Shown: positions 27,108-36,786 of the stretch, piece by piece | Numbering within the stretch: the stretch's first letter is position 1 | How the letters are laid out: each line of letters begins with the position of its first letter | Assembly: GCF_003171675.1 (NCBI RefSeq) | Contig: NZ_QFZQ01000003.1 | Span: 248,001 to 312,000, forward strand | Reading direction: 5' to 3' | Origin: Reichenbachiella versicolor | Lineage (GTDB): Bacteria; Bacteroidota; Bacteroidia; Cytophagales; Cyclobacteriaceae | Length of the DNA stretch: 64,000 nucleotides | Program-made: the position numbers and the translations under genes | Notes under the pieces: model-generated | Told to the model about the DNA's origin: nothing | The model's input: the letters and a program-made list of their open reading frames with translations, nothing else | Databases searched by the model: none

Positions 27108-28001
27108 TTAAGAAAACAATCCTGAACTTAGATATCTATCTCCTCGGTCACATACTATAGATACTATGGTGGCAGGCTGATCACCGAGTTCCTTAACTAT
27201 CTGTAATACAGCTGTCATAGCTCCGCCACTGCTCATCCCAGCAAGTATTCCTGCTTCCAAGGCAAGTCGTCTTGTTAATTCTGTTGCTTGTTGACTGCTG
27301 ACATATCTGATTTCGTCTACACGATTGTCATCATATATGGCAGGTAAGAATTCGGGTGACCATTTTCTAATTCCAGGAATGCTATCTCCTTCTTTAGGCT
27401 GAAGACCTACTATTTTAACGTTTGGGTTCTGTTCTTTGAGATACATAGAGTTCCCCATGATTGTTCCCGTAGTACCCATACTACTAACAAAGTGAGTTAC
27501 TTTTCCTTCAGTGTCTCTCCAGATTTCTGGACCAGTGGTCTCATAGTGAGCCTTGAAGTTGTCAGGGTTGCCAAACTGATTGAGCATGACATAGCCTTCT
27601 TTCTCTACCATTTCTTCAGCAAGCGTCCTAGAGAGCTCAATTGTTCCTTCGGCTTTGGTTAAAATAACTGTTGCTCCATAAGCTTTCATGGTATCGATAC
27701 GCTCTTGTGTAGAGTTTTCAGGCATGATTAAGGTCAAATCTATACCCAATGATGTCGCTACCATCGCAAGTGCGATACCTGTATTACCACTGGTAGCTTC
27801 TACCAGTTTAGTATCAGTATTAATATCACCTCTTTTTAGCGCCTCATTGATCATGTAGAAAGCAGGTCGGTCTTTGACACTTCCACCAGGGTTATTGCCT
27901 TCGAGTTTTCCATATACTTCGATGTGATCTGGAATTTCAGGAAGATTTATTCTTACTAATGGGGTATTGCCAATAAGTTGGCTGATGTTTTTTGCTGGCA
28001 T
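27108..28001 (-). CDS. cysM: Cysteine synthase B (O-acetylserine sulfhydrylase)
   Basis: This PLP enzyme makes L-cysteine from O-acetylserine and sulfide (CysM can also use thiosulfate). The 297 residues match CysM in length. GNTPLVRI is near the N-terminus; the PLP lysine is Lys43 in NNPGGSVKDRPAF, and SGNTGIALAM is the substrate loop. SSMGTTGTIMG provides phosphate binding. It is read directly after cysE, whose stop is 2 bp upstream of this start, so the two form an operon for cysteine synthesis. A choice between CysM and CysK is based on the GSVKDRPAFYMI block and short length. Confidence 0.92.
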   Translation of the reverse strand: MPAKNISQLIGNTPLVRINLPEIPDHIEVYGKLEGNNPGGSVKDRPAFYMINEALKRGDINTDTKLVEATSGNTGIALAMVATSLGIDLTLIMPENSTQERIDTMKAYGATVILTKAEGTIELSRTLAEEMVEKEGYVMLNQFGNPDNFKAHYETTGPEIWRDTEGKVTHFVSSMGTTGTIMGNSMYLKEQNPNVKIVGLQPKEGDSIPGIRKWSPEFLPAIYDDNRVDEIRYVSSQQATELTRRLALEAGILAGMSSGGAMTAVLQIVKELGDQPATIVSIVCDRGDRYLSSGLFS

Positions 28002-28003
28002 GA

Positions 28004-28810
28004 TTATATGCTTTCTTTGATCAAGATATTTTCTTTTTTCTCGTAATACACTCGTGAATTGTCGGGTACACTTTGTGTGATCCAGACATTACCTCCTACG
28101 ATGCTATTGGCTCCAATATTGGTTTCTCCTCCAAGAATTGTTGCATTAGCATAGATAACTACATTATCATCGATAGTAGGATGCCGTTTAGTTCGAGCCA
28201 TTCCTTTTTTGATGCTTAGTGCTCCCAAAGTCACACCTTGATAGATTTTTACATTATCTCCAATGATAGTGGTTTCACCAATGACAATACCAGTACCATG
28301 ATCTATGCAAAAACGTTTGCCAATTTTCGCTCCAGGGTGAATGTCGATTGCTGTTCTGAAATGAGCGTATTCCGTCATTATTCTTGGTAAATAAGGAATG
28401 CCAAGCTCTAGCATCACATGTGCGATTCTATAGATAGCGATAGCAAAAAAACCTGGGTAAGATCTGATCACTTCTTTTTTATCTACAGCCGCAGGATCTC
28501 CTTCTAGAATTGCTTGAGCGTCTTCCATCGCGGCATCATAGATATCTTCTAGTTGGTTAAAGAATGATTCACAGATTGTAGGGCGTTTATTATCGTCACA
28601 TTTGGTCTTAGATAATAATTTCCTGAACATGTCACGGAGATTCTTGTGTTCCTCTATGATTTGCTCATCAGTAGTAAGACGTATATTATTCCTTTCCGGA
28701 AACAAAAACTGAAGTAGGCTAATCATGAAATCATCGATCTCTTTTTCACCAGGTAGTTCTTTAGGAATGTTATGAGCTTGATGTAGTTTTTTTAATAGTG
28801 AATCCTTCAT
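28004..28810 (-). CDS. cysE: Serine O-acetyltransferase
   Basis: The enzyme acetylates serine with acetyl-CoA to give O-acetylserine for the neighbouring cysteine synthase. The 268-residue protein has a helical N-terminal half and a C-terminal left-handed beta-helix of hexapeptide repeats, with IDIHPGAKIGKRFCIDHGTG, IGETTIIGDN and GGETNIGANSIVGGNVWI. The catalytic His is in DHGTG. The longer N-terminal part relative to E. coli CysE is usual in Bacteroidota. The C-terminus (KKENILIKESI) does not end in the Ile that CysK binds in other bacteria quite as expected but does end ESI, so complex formation remains possible. First gene of the operon with cysM; divergent from the SLC13 permease. Confidence 0.92.
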   Translation of the reverse strand: MKDSLLKKLHQAHNIPKELPGEKEIDDFMISLLQFLFPERNNIRLTTDEQIIEEHKNLRDMFRKLLSKTKCDDNKRPTICESFFNQLEDIYDAAMEDAQAILEGDPAAVDKKEVIRSYPGFFAIAIYRIAHVMLELGIPYLPRIMTEYAHFRTAIDIHPGAKIGKRFCIDHGTGIVIGETTIIGDNVKIYQGVTLGALSIKKGMARTKRHPTIDDNVVIYANATILGGETNIGANSIVGGNVWITQSVPDNSRVYYEKKENILIKESI

Positions 28811-28919
28811 TCTCGATTGCTTTACTCCACGTACGACGAACAGTTAAGATGGTTGCTTGCGTACAGAGAATGTGCAAATATGATAAACCAAAGCTCTAAT
28901 CTAAAATAAGATTTTAGTC

Positions 28920-30755
28920 ATGATTTGTATAAGTGCTTTTCGGATTCGGTTAAAGGTCTATTTTTGTGCCGTGCAAAATTTGATATTAGATCAGTCTATT
29001 CAGCAATGGATCGTTATTGCTGTGGTGTTGGCAGTCATTGTCGGTTTATTCTTTGAACAATGGAAACCTCCGGTATTGTTTATTGGTGCCGTATTCATAT
29101 TGATGGTTACCAAAGTGATTACTCCTCAGCACTTTGTCAATAGTTTTTCGAATCAGTCTTTAATTTCAATATTCCTTTTAATATTTATTACATCTTCCAT
29201 TAGTGATAATTTTAATTTGACCTATTGGTTTGATAAGCTGTTTTCTAAAACCAAAAAGCCTCAGAACTTTCTTAGTAGAATGACTTTTGGTGTAGCAGCA
29301 CTTTCTTCTTTCATGAATAATACCCCAATAGTGGCTTTGATGATCCCTCATGTGAGAGAATGGTCGAAGGAAAATAACGTTCGTCCATCCAAACTTCTCA
29401 TTCCTCTTTCTTATGCAGCTAGTTTAGGAGGGATGATTACTGTCATAGGTACTTCTACCAATTTAGTTTTGAATGGGTATTTAGAAGAGAAAGGAGAGGT
29501 GATGCTTCAAGTTTCGGATTTTATGCCTCTTGGAATTCTTGTGACTATAGTAGGTTGTATCTATTTAATTACGATTGGATATAAGATTTTACCCAATAGA
29601 CTAGCTCCAAATCAGGGTTATAAGAACGATGATAGACAGTATTTGGTAGAAACTTTGGTTAACGAAGACTCTGATTTTATAGGTAAGAGTATAATAGAAG
29701 CAGGTCTTAGAAATCTTAAGGATGTATACCTTGCGCAGTTGGTTAGAGGTGAGAAGGTAATTGCACCAGTTCCTCCAGATAAAAAAATCGAAAAGGATGA
29801 CCACCTATTTTTTGCTGGAGTCACAGAAGATGTTGTTGATTTTGTCAAAAATCATAGTGGTATTATTTTGATCTCAGATGAGAACAAATACAATCTAGGT
29901 AAAAAGGTAGATATAGTAGAGGCTATTGTACCAGCTAATTCTGGATTGGCAGGAAGTACTGTGAAGGATTATGGCTTTAGAGATGCATTCGATGCAGCTA
30001 TTATTGGTATTCATCGAAACGGAGAGAAAATTTTTGGTAAGATTGGTGATTTAGCTTTGCAGCACGGTGACTTGCTTTTGTTGTTGGTTGGTGAACAGTT
30101 TTACAAGAATAAAAACAAAGATAGGCATCTCTATGTAGTATCTGATATTGATCAAATTGATGGTGATAACCCTTTAAAGAAGCGAAGTTTTTTAATTATT
30201 CTGGGGTTAGTCCTATCTCTGATGCTGTTTAATGTATTTAGCCTTTTTATGTCTTTATTGGTGATAGTATTGGCATTAATGGGGCTGAGATTGGTGCCAA
30301 AACAACAAGTAAGTCGAGGTACTAATTTTAGCCTGTTTGTGGTTTTAGCTTCCGCTTTGACTCTTGGTAATGCCATGATCGATACAGGTACTGCTGATAT
30401 TATAGCACAACAATTTTTAGGGATATTTGTTCCGTATGGTAAAGTAGCTACGTTGATTGGTATTTTTCTCTTGACCCTATTGCTTACTTCATTCATCACG
30501 AATGTCGCAGCTGTTTCTATAGCATTTCCCATAGTGTACGCCTTTGTGCAGTCTCAGGGTCTTGTAGGCGCTCCTTATTATTTGACCATTGCATTTGCTG
30601 CATCGGCTTCGTTTTTGACGCCTATCAGTTATCAGACCAATTTGATGGTTTATGGTCCTGGATCATATACTTTCAAAGATTTTCTTAAAGCAGGAACACC
30701 AATGACCCTGATTTATGCACTAGTAGTGATTTGCTATATGTACTGGGTGTACTAA
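28920..30755 (+). CDS. SLC13/DASS-type anion permease with two RCK_C domains, probable sulfate transporter
   Basis: The product has 611 residues. Membrane helices fill about 30-200 and 420-611, separated by a cytosolic part with two TrkA-C (RCK_C) domains (about 215-295 and 305-385, with DHLFFAG and HGDLLLLLVGE). The conserved ligand loops SFMNNTPIVA and SFITNVAAVS match the SNT motifs of sodium-coupled anion permeases. Related proteins with this layout carry sulfate, and the divergent cysE-cysM operon 109 bp away supports a sulfur role; that substrate is inferred. The N-terminus is uncertain: the ATG at 28920 adds about 20 atypical residues, and a GTG or TTG near 28972-28979 may be the real start. 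Confidence 0.8.
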   Translation: MICISAFRIRLKVYFCAVQNLILDQSIQQWIVIAVVLAVIVGLFFEQWKPPVLFIGAVFILMVTKVITPQHFVNSFSNQSLISIFLLIFITSSISDNFNLTYWFDKLFSKTKKPQNFLSRMTFGVAALSSFMNNTPIVALMIPHVREWSKENNVRPSKLLIPLSYAASLGGMITVIGTSTNLVLNGYLEEKGEVMLQVSDFMPLGILVTIVGCIYLITIGYKILPNRLAPNQGYKNDDRQYLVETLVNEDSDFIGKSIIEAGLRNLKDVYLAQLVRGEKVIAPVPPDKKIEKDDHLFFAGVTEDVVDFVKNHSGIILISDENKYNLGKKVDIVEAIVPANSGLAGSTVKDYGFRDAFDAAIIGIHRNGEKIFGKIGDLALQHGDLLLLLVGEQFYKNKNKDRHLYVVSDIDQIDGDNPLKKRSFLIILGLVLSLMLFNVFSLFMSLLVIVLALMGLRLVPKQQVSRGTNFSLFVVLASALTLGNAMIDTGTADIIAQQFLGIFVPYGKVATLIGIFLLTLLLTSFITNVAAVSIAFPIVYAFVQSQGLVGAPYYLTIAFAASASFLTPISYQTNLMVYGPGSYTFKDFLKAGTPMTLIYALVVICYMYWVY

Positions 30756-30862
30756 CCTTATTGAACATCTTAAACCTGAGATTTTCTAATCTTCTGATTG
30801 CTAGAAATCTGATAGTTTAGCGTAGTAAAATAGGATAGTAATCAAAAACAAATAACATATAG

Positions 30863-31870
30863 ATGAATAAGATAGTTTGTTTCGGAGAGTTGTTACTCCG
30901 CTTAAGTCCGCCTGGCTATTATAGAATAGCTCAAACTAATACACTTGAAATGGAGTTTGGAGGCGCTGAATATAATGTTGCTACTTCACTTGCTCATTTT
31001 GGTGAGAAACCTGCTTTTGTCTCTAGAGTACCCCAAAATAAACTAGGGAAGAGAGCTATGGCTGAGATTCGAAGACATGGGATAGATAGTAGCTGTATGG
31101 TTTATGGAGGAGATCGACTTGGATTGTATTTTGTAGAAAAAGGAGTATTACAGCGTCCAACAGAAATCATATATGATCGAGAAAATTCATCATTGACTGA
31201 GGCTGAACCATTAGATTTTGATTGGGATAAGATTTTGAATGGGGCAAATTGGTTTCATTTTACAGGAATTTCTCCTGCCATTTCTCAAAAAGCTGCAGAT
31301 TTGTATTTATATGCAGCTAAGAAGGCTAGTGACGCAGGAATAACGATCTCATGTGATGTTAATTTTAGACCATCATTGTGGAAGTATGGAAAGTCAGCCA
31401 AAGAAGTATTGCCTGAGTTGCTTCAGTTTGTAAATGTCATATTCGGAAATGAAAGAGATGCCGAGCATTTGTTTGATATCACTCCTCCAAAAGATGATTC
31501 GGATTTAGTCAGGGGCTACAAAGAAATGATGATTCGTCTGCCAAAGCTCAGAAAGATAGTTTCGACTAAACGAAAGGTGTTCGGAGCTAGTCACAATGAA
31601 ATAAGTGCAGTATTTTTTGATGGTGAAAAGATTCATCAATCTAAAGAATATGATATCAATCCAATCGTAGATAGAATCGGTGGGGGAGATGCTTTTGTGG
31701 CTGGATTCATTCATGGGTATCTGAAATATGAAGACAGAATGAAAGCCTTAGAATTCGCAACAGCCGCTTCATGCCTAAAACATTCGATTCCCGGAGACGC
31801 TAATTATGTGAGTTCAGAGGAAGTTGAGAGACTTGCCTTTGGCGATTCATCTTACGAAGTAAAGAGATGA
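30863..31870 (+). CDS. kdgK: PfkB-family sugar kinase, probable 2-keto-3-deoxygluconate kinase
   Basis: The 335-residue product begins KIVCFGELLLRLSPPG, the usual KdgK/PfkB start, with the GGAEYNVA substrate loop and FVSRVPQNKLG. The C-terminal PfkB signature is DRIGGGDAFVAGFIHGYL, in which the Asp of GGGDAF is the catalytic base. KdgK phosphorylates 2-keto-3-deoxygluconate (or the galactonate epimer) for the Entner-Doudoroff aldolase. That would serve both the hexuronate route (uxuA and SDR at 55.7-57.7 kb) and the route for 3,6-anhydro-galactose from agar. A strong palindromic terminator follows. Specificity among ketodeoxy sugar acids cannot be told from sequence. Confidence 0.82.
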   Translation: MNKIVCFGELLLRLSPPGYYRIAQTNTLEMEFGGAEYNVATSLAHFGEKPAFVSRVPQNKLGKRAMAEIRRHGIDSSCMVYGGDRLGLYFVEKGVLQRPTEIIYDRENSSLTEAEPLDFDWDKILNGANWFHFTGISPAISQKAADLYLYAAKKASDAGITISCDVNFRPSLWKYGKSAKEVLPELLQFVNVIFGNERDAEHLFDITPPKDDSDLVRGYKEMMIRLPKLRKIVSTKRKVFGASHNEISAVFFDGEKIHQSKEYDINPIVDRIGGGDAFVAGFIHGYLKYEDRMKALEFATAASCLKHSIPGDANYVSSEEVERLAFGDSSYEVKR

Positions 31871-31900
31871 AAATGTAAGCTGGCTATCCATAAGAATTAA

Positions 31901-31932
31901 AAAGCCCTTGCTGACTAGTCAGCAAGGGCTTT
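31901..31932. terminator. Perfect palindromic bidirectional terminator
   Basis: AAAGCCCTTGCTGACT at 31901-31916 is followed directly by its exact complement to 31932, then AATTTTTT. It lies between the convergent kinase and symporter genes and can serve both strands. Confidence 0.85.
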
Positions 31933-31954
31933 AATTTTTTAGTTTCTGTAATTA

Positions 31955-33565
31955 CTACCAGAATAATGCATACAGCACTGCTGTTAAAATACAGATCACA
32001 AATGCCCAAATATTGAAAGTTGCATTTGTTTTGAATATGCCGCCACTTACATCTATTCCTTTTTCATCATCCTCACCTTTACCGGTGATATGACTAATTA
32101 TTATTATTAGGATCATAGTACCAACTGCAGTTAAACCCATTTGATTCATCCAGGGCATAGTAGTCGCTTTGAATGCTAGCGCGATTGGTACAGAAAGTAT
32201 AGCTCCCCAGATAGCTGCAGTATTATTAGATTTTTTATAAAATAGACCAAGTAAGAAAACTCCTAAGATCCCAGGAGAAACAATTCCTGTGTACTCTTGA
32301 ATAAATTGGAAGGCTTGATCGATACCTCCCAATAATGGAGCCATAATACATGCGATCACTAAAGAAACAACTCCAGTCAAACGTCCTACATTTACAAGCT
32401 GTCCTTCACTAGCATTTTTATTGATATATGGTTTATAAATATCCATAGTGAATATCGTAGAAGTAGAGTTCAGCATTGAAGCCAATGAAGAAACTACTGC
32501 AGCCGTTAATGCAGCAAAAGCAATACCTTTCAATCCAGAAGGTAGTAGTTGAAGTAACCATGGGTATGCCTTATCAGAAGCTCCTTCTCCAGGCATATTT
32601 TGTAACCCTGCCTCTCCTAATCTCGCCATGATCTCAGGGTCGTTTATCATTACATAAGCTGCAATACCAGGAACAACCACTATGAAAGGAATGATTAGCT
32701 TTAAGAATGCAGCTAAAGCAATACCTTTTTGAGACTCTTCTAGAGATTTAGCCGCAAGAGTTCTTTGAATAATATACTGATTGAATCCCCAGTAGTAAAT
32801 ATTCGCTACCCAAAGACCACCAACTAATACCCAGATACCAGGAAGGTTGGAATATTGTGGGTTATCTTTTTTTAGTATCATGTGGAACCTATCAGGTGCC
32901 GCATCTATTATTTGCTGGAAGCCAGCCATCACACCAGTACCATCTGATACAACGTTTAATGCTAAATAGGTAGTGATTAGTCCACCAGCTACTAAACATA
33001 CAACTTGTATGACATCTGTCCATGCTACAGCGGAAAGACCTCCATAAAGAGAGTATGCAGCTGCAAATAAGGAAAGTCCAATTACCCCATACATCATTGG
33101 AATACCCATTATAGTCTCAAGAGCAAGCGAGCCAAGATAAAGTACAGAGCTTAAGTTTACGAATACATACAGTGCTATCCAGAATACAGCTAGTATGGTT
33201 TTAAGATTGGTGCTATATCTTTTTTCTACGAATTCTGGTATGGTATATAATCCTTTATCAATGAAGATTGGTAAGAAAAATTTACCTACAATCAGAAGTG
33301 TGATAGCAGCCATCCATTCATAAGAAGCAATTGCCAATCCTAGTGCGAAACCAGAACCAGACATACCAATGAACTGTTCTGCGGAAATATTGGCAGCGAT
33401 AAGTGACGCACCAATTGCCCACCAAGGCAATGATTTACTGGCTAAAAAATAATCTTCTGAATTTTTTTCATGACCATCTTTGTCTCTCGATACAAATAAT
33501 CCTGTAGCCAATATTAGCACACAGTAGGCACCAAAGACAATAAAGTCGAGGGTTGAGAAATCCAT
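31955..33565 (-). CDS. Sodium:solute symporter (SSS family, SGLT-like sugar transporter)
   Basis: The product has 536 residues with about 14 membrane helices. It matches the SSS family and in particular sugar transporters of the vSGLT type: ISAEQFIGMSGSGFALGLA, the signature region GGLSAVAWTDVIQ, and YYWGFNQYIIQRTLAAKS, where the Asn/Gln and aromatic residues resemble those lining the galactose site. It would import a monosaccharide with sodium across the inner membrane. Its place next to a ketodeoxy-sugar kinase and within 30 kb of agar-degrading enzymes makes galactose or an anhydro-sugar plausible. ATG at 33565. Confidence 0.87.
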   Translation of the reverse strand: MDFSTLDFIVFGAYCVLILATGLFVSRDKDGHEKNSEDYFLASKSLPWWAIGASLIAANISAEQFIGMSGSGFALGLAIASYEWMAAITLLIVGKFFLPIFIDKGLYTIPEFVEKRYSTNLKTILAVFWIALYVFVNLSSVLYLGSLALETIMGIPMMYGVIGLSLFAAAYSLYGGLSAVAWTDVIQVVCLVAGGLITTYLALNVVSDGTGVMAGFQQIIDAAPDRFHMILKKDNPQYSNLPGIWVLVGGLWVANIYYWGFNQYIIQRTLAAKSLEESQKGIALAAFLKLIIPFIVVVPGIAAYVMINDPEIMARLGEAGLQNMPGEGASDKAYPWLLQLLPSGLKGIAFAALTAAVVSSLASMLNSTSTIFTMDIYKPYINKNASEGQLVNVGRLTGVVSLVIACIMAPLLGGIDQAFQFIQEYTGIVSPGILGVFLLGLFYKKSNNTAAIWGAILSVPIALAFKATTMPWMNQMGLTAVGTMILIIIISHITGKGEDDEKGIDVSGGIFKTNATFNIWAFVICILTAVLYALFW

Positions 33566-33968
33566 AATTTAATCTCGTGTTTAGTTTATAATGTAACAGT
33601 CAATACCAATCTTCGAGTGAATTAAAGTACTCCGAAAACTTTTCTCACTCTTTTCGAAAGTCACCAAAGATACTTTTTTTTGGAAAGACAATGTTTTAAT
33701 TTCAATCAACTAAGAAATCGTTTTGATATTAAATACGTAAAAATTACGGTTAAATGCAATTTTCGTGTTCTATGGTTTTAAAAACAAATGAGATAATCAA
33801 TTTTATCTATGAGCTTGAGCAACTTTTTGGCTCGTGTTTTGGTTTAGAACTACAACTATGATAAAGTGTTTATTGGGCCTCACTTCATCAAGTTTGTAAC
33901 TGGATATTGCAACTAGCTTATTGAAATTACTAATTTTGAGCCCTCATAATTTTTTTAGCGAAACAACC
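33566..33968. other. Divergent promoter region, no gene seen
   Basis: About 400 bp between the symporter gene and trxB. A 35-codon frame at 33754-33861 has no family features and is not called. The stretch should hold promoters for both genes. Confidence 0.4.
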
Positions 33969-34916
33969 ATGACAGAAGAGAAGGTAAAAGTATTGATAAT
34001 TGGCTCTGGGCCTGCAGGCTACACAGCCGCCATTTATGCGTCTAGAGCAGGTTTAAATCCAGTTTTAGTAACAGGAGGTGAGCCAGGTGGACAGCTAACT
34101 ACTACAAATGATGTAGAGAATTTCCCGGGTTATCCAGAAGGTATTAACGGTCCAGCAATGATGGTTGATTTGCAAAAACAAGCAGAACGTTTTGGAACAG
34201 ATATTCGATACGGATTAGTCACTTCAGTAGATTTTTCAGGATATCCTCACAAGGCTGTGGTAGATGAAAAACATGAGATTACAGCAGATGCTATTATAAT
34301 ATCTACAGGAGCAAGTGCAAAATACTTAGGGCTTGAGTCAGAAGCCAAATTGATGAATCAAGGAGTATCAGCATGTGCAGTGTGTGATGGCTTCTTCTAC
34401 AAAGGTAAAGATGTAGCAGTTGTGGGAGCTGGAGATACTGCTGCTGAGGAGGCACTTTATTTGGCTAACATTTGTCCTAAAGTACATATGATTGTTAGAA
34501 GAGATGAAATGAGAGCTTCTACTATCATGCAGGAGAGAGTAAAAAATGCAGCTAATATTGAAATTCATTGGAACTCTTCTACTGAAGAGGTGCTTGGAGA
34601 AAATGAAGTGACTGGCATTAGAATAGTAGATAATGTGAGTGGAGAAAAAAGCGAAATTCCGTTAAGCGGGTTCTTTGTTGCAATAGGTCATAAACCAAAT
34701 ACCGATATATTTAAGGATTATCTAGATACAGATGAATCTGGATATCTTCTGGTAGAGCCAGGAACTTCTAAGACTAAGGTTGAAGGAGTGTTTGTTACAG
34801 GAGATGCTGCAGATAGAGTGTATAGACAAGCTATAACAGCTGCTGGATCTGGATGTATGGGAGCCTTAGATGCTGAAAGATTTTTAGCAGCTAAAGAGTT
34901 CGAAATGGCGCAATAA
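33969..34916 (+). CDS. trxB: Thioredoxin reductase
   Basis: This NADPH-dependent flavoenzyme reduces thioredoxin. The ATG at 33969 gives 315 residues and the standard start EKVKVLIIGSGPAGYTAAIY with the FAD-binding GxGxxG. The redox pair is CAVC (Cys136, Cys139), followed by the NADPH-binding GAGDTAAEEA, and the C-terminal FAD motif is FVTGDAADRVYRQAITAAGSG. A longer frame from 33921 adds 16 residues before the Rossmann strand and is unlikely. It is followed after 20 bp by a secreted peptidase gene on the same strand, probably co-transcribed. Confidence 0.96.
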   Translation: MTEEKVKVLIIGSGPAGYTAAIYASRAGLNPVLVTGGEPGGQLTTTNDVENFPGYPEGINGPAMMVDLQKQAERFGTDIRYGLVTSVDFSGYPHKAVVDEKHEITADAIIISTGASAKYLGLESEAKLMNQGVSACAVCDGFFYKGKDVAVVGAGDTAAEEALYLANICPKVHMIVRRDEMRASTIMQERVKNAANIEIHWNSSTEEVLGENEVTGIRIVDNVSGEKSEIPLSGFFVAIGHKPNTDIFKDYLDTDESGYLLVEPGTSKTKVEGVFVTGDAADRVYRQAITAAGSGCMGALDAERFLAAKEFEMAQ

Positions 34917-34936
34917 ATCGAAATTAAAAGATATTG

Positions 34937-35959
34937 ATGTATCGACTAATAATACTGATATGCCTCATAGTACTTGGGGCTACATTAGAATCCCCGGGGC
35001 AAAAGAAGCGTTCCGGGGATTTTTTTAAGTTTAAAAACAAAAGAATAAAAGCTAATCAGGAAGAAGATAGTATCATTATTGATGTTAAGGGGCTTTTTGT
35101 GATAGATGACCTATATCTTGATAGTCTTGAATGGAAAGAGCAAAAAGAACTAGAAGCGCTTCTTAAGGAGCAGGCAGATACCGCTCAGATAGTATTATCC
35201 TACGAGGTTCCTATAGAGGTAGCTGAGCAAATATTTATAGATTCTGTATGGGTTACTTTAAAGGAATATTATAGTACATGGAGTTCGACAGATGTTAATC
35301 CTTACCATATTGATGGAGAAAAGTTCAAAGACACTCTTCGGCTTCCGTTGATATTTGAGAAGCCAAACCTAGCATGGAGTTTACCACTAGAAAAGATAGA
35401 AGTAACCTCGCCATTTGGATTGAGGAGATGGAAGTGGCATTATGGGGATGATTTTAGACTAGTAGTGGGAGATTCGGTAAGGGCCTCTTTTGATGGAGTT
35501 GTTAGAATATCTAAGTACAATTACCGTGGTTATGGTCATTACGTTTTGGTAAGGCACTACAATGGGTTAGAAACTTTGTATGGTCATTTAAGTAAAAGGG
35601 CTGTAAAAGTTGGAGATATTATTAAGGCAGGAGAAGCTGTTGGTTTGGGAGGAAATACAGGACGAAGTACTGGGCCTCATCTTCACTATGAAATACGTTA
35701 CGAGGGGAATGCGATAGATCCAGAAGAGATTTTTGATTATGAAGCATTAACTATTAAAGCGGATACTTTAGAAATTACGCCTAATACCTTTTCTTATTTG
35801 AAGGAAGCTAGAAAGATCCGTTTTCATCGAGTTAGGTCTGGGGACACACTCAGTGGTATAGCTTATCGCTACGGTATTTCTATTAATAAGATTTGTCGAT
35901 TGAATGGAATTAGAAGAACTTCTATATTGAGAATAGGTCAAAGATTAAGAATTACATAG
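34937..35959 (+). CDS. Secreted M23-family peptidase with C-terminal LysM domain
   Basis: The 340-residue product begins with a hydrophobic signal (MYRLIILICLIVLGATLES). The lysostaphin-type M23 zinc peptidase domain lies at about 150-265, with HYGDDFRL (first His and Asp ligands), HLSKRAVKVGD and HLHYEIRYEG (HxH). A LysM domain covers about 293-340 (RVRSGDTLSGIAYRYGIS). The combination indicates a peptidoglycan endopeptidase or divisome-type amidase activator held on the cell wall by LysM. All zinc ligands appear present, so it may be active. The start codon ATG at 34937 was taken over an adjacent TTG. Confidence 0.88.
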   Translation: MYRLIILICLIVLGATLESPGQKKRSGDFFKFKNKRIKANQEEDSIIIDVKGLFVIDDLYLDSLEWKEQKELEALLKEQADTAQIVLSYEVPIEVAEQIFIDSVWVTLKEYYSTWSSTDVNPYHIDGEKFKDTLRLPLIFEKPNLAWSLPLEKIEVTSPFGLRRWKWHYGDDFRLVVGDSVRASFDGVVRISKYNYRGYGHYVLVRHYNGLETLYGHLSKRAVKVGDIIKAGEAVGLGGNTGRSTGPHLHYEIRYEGNAIDPEEIFDYEALTIKADTLEITPNTFSYLKEARKIRFHRVRSGDTLSGIAYRYGISINKICRLNGIRRTSILRIGQRLRIT

Positions 35960-36069
35960 GTGCAACGTTTTTTAACAAAACGAGTTAGACCATATGTTTA
36001 AATAGAGGGTGAAGAGTTGCTTTGTTCTTTGAGAATAACAGTTTTTTAAACTGAATAAAATTTTAACTG

Positions 36070-36786
36070 ATGAAACTAGATGTATTAGTATTTGCTGCTC
36101 ATCCTGATGACGCGGAGCTATCTTGTAGTGGGACTATTGCCAGTTTAATAGCTCAAGGCAAAAAAGTTGGAATAGTTGATTTTACAAAAGGAGAAATGGG
36201 GACTCGTGGTACTCCAGAAATTAGGATGGATGAAGCAAAGGCTTCTTCGAAAATTCTTGGTTTGTCTATACGAGAGAATCTTTGTTTTCAAGATGTGTTC
36301 TTCAAAGTGGATGATGAACATGTAATTAAGGTAGTAGAAAAAATAAGGCAGTATCAACCAGAGATTATCCTAGCAAATGCTGTTAGAGATCGTCATCCAG
36401 ATCATGGAAAAGGAGCTGAAATCGTCAAAAAGGCTTTGTTTCTATCAGGGCTTAAAAAATTAGAAACTTATATAGAAGGTGAATCACAGGAGATTTGGAG
36501 AGCAAGAAACCTCTATCATTATATTCAAACAGATTGGATAGAACCTGATTTTGTTGTGGATATCACTGATTATTGGGATGTCAAAGTAGAATCTATAAAG
36601 GCTTTCAAATCACAGTTTTTTGATCCGGATGGTCAGTCAGCTGATACTTTGATTTCATCTTCTAGATTTATGGATTTCTTAGAAGGAAGGGCAAGAGAGT
36701 ATGGTATGTCGATTCGCTCAGACTTCGGAGAAGGTTTTACCAAAGATAGAATGCTGGGTCTTTCAGATTTGACTTCGCTTCTCTGA
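36070..36786 (+). CDS. bshB1: Bacillithiol biosynthesis deacetylase BshB1
   Basis: The 238-residue PIG-L/LmbE-type zinc deacetylase converts N-acetylglucosaminyl-malate to glucosaminyl-malate in bacillithiol synthesis. The zinc motif HPDDAE is at residues 11-16; VDFTKGEMGTRGT and NAVRDRHPDHGKG are characteristic of BshB1. Bacillithiol is a common thiol in Bacteroidota. The last 154 bases overlap the 3' end of the site-2 protease gene on the opposite strand, an unusually long convergent overlap, but the BshB1 C-terminus (SIRSDFGEGFTKDRMLG) is canonical, so it is the other gene that runs in. Confidence 0.92.
   Translation: MKLDVLVFAAHPDDAELSCSGTIASLIAQGKKVGIVDFTKGEMGTRGTPEIRMDEAKASSKILGLSIRENLCFQDVFFKVDDEHVIKVVEKIRQYQPEIILANAVRDRHPDHGKGAEIVKKALFLSGLKKLETYIEGESQEIWRARNLYHYIQTDWIEPDFVVDITDYWDVKVESIKAFKSQFFDPDGQSADTLISSSRFMDFLEGRAREYGMSIRSDFGEGFTKDRMLGLSDLTSLL

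Noticed and set aside
33754-33861. 35-codon frame between the symporter gene and trxB
   Set aside because: No signal, domain or conserved feature is seen, and such frames are expected by chance in a 400-bp spacer.
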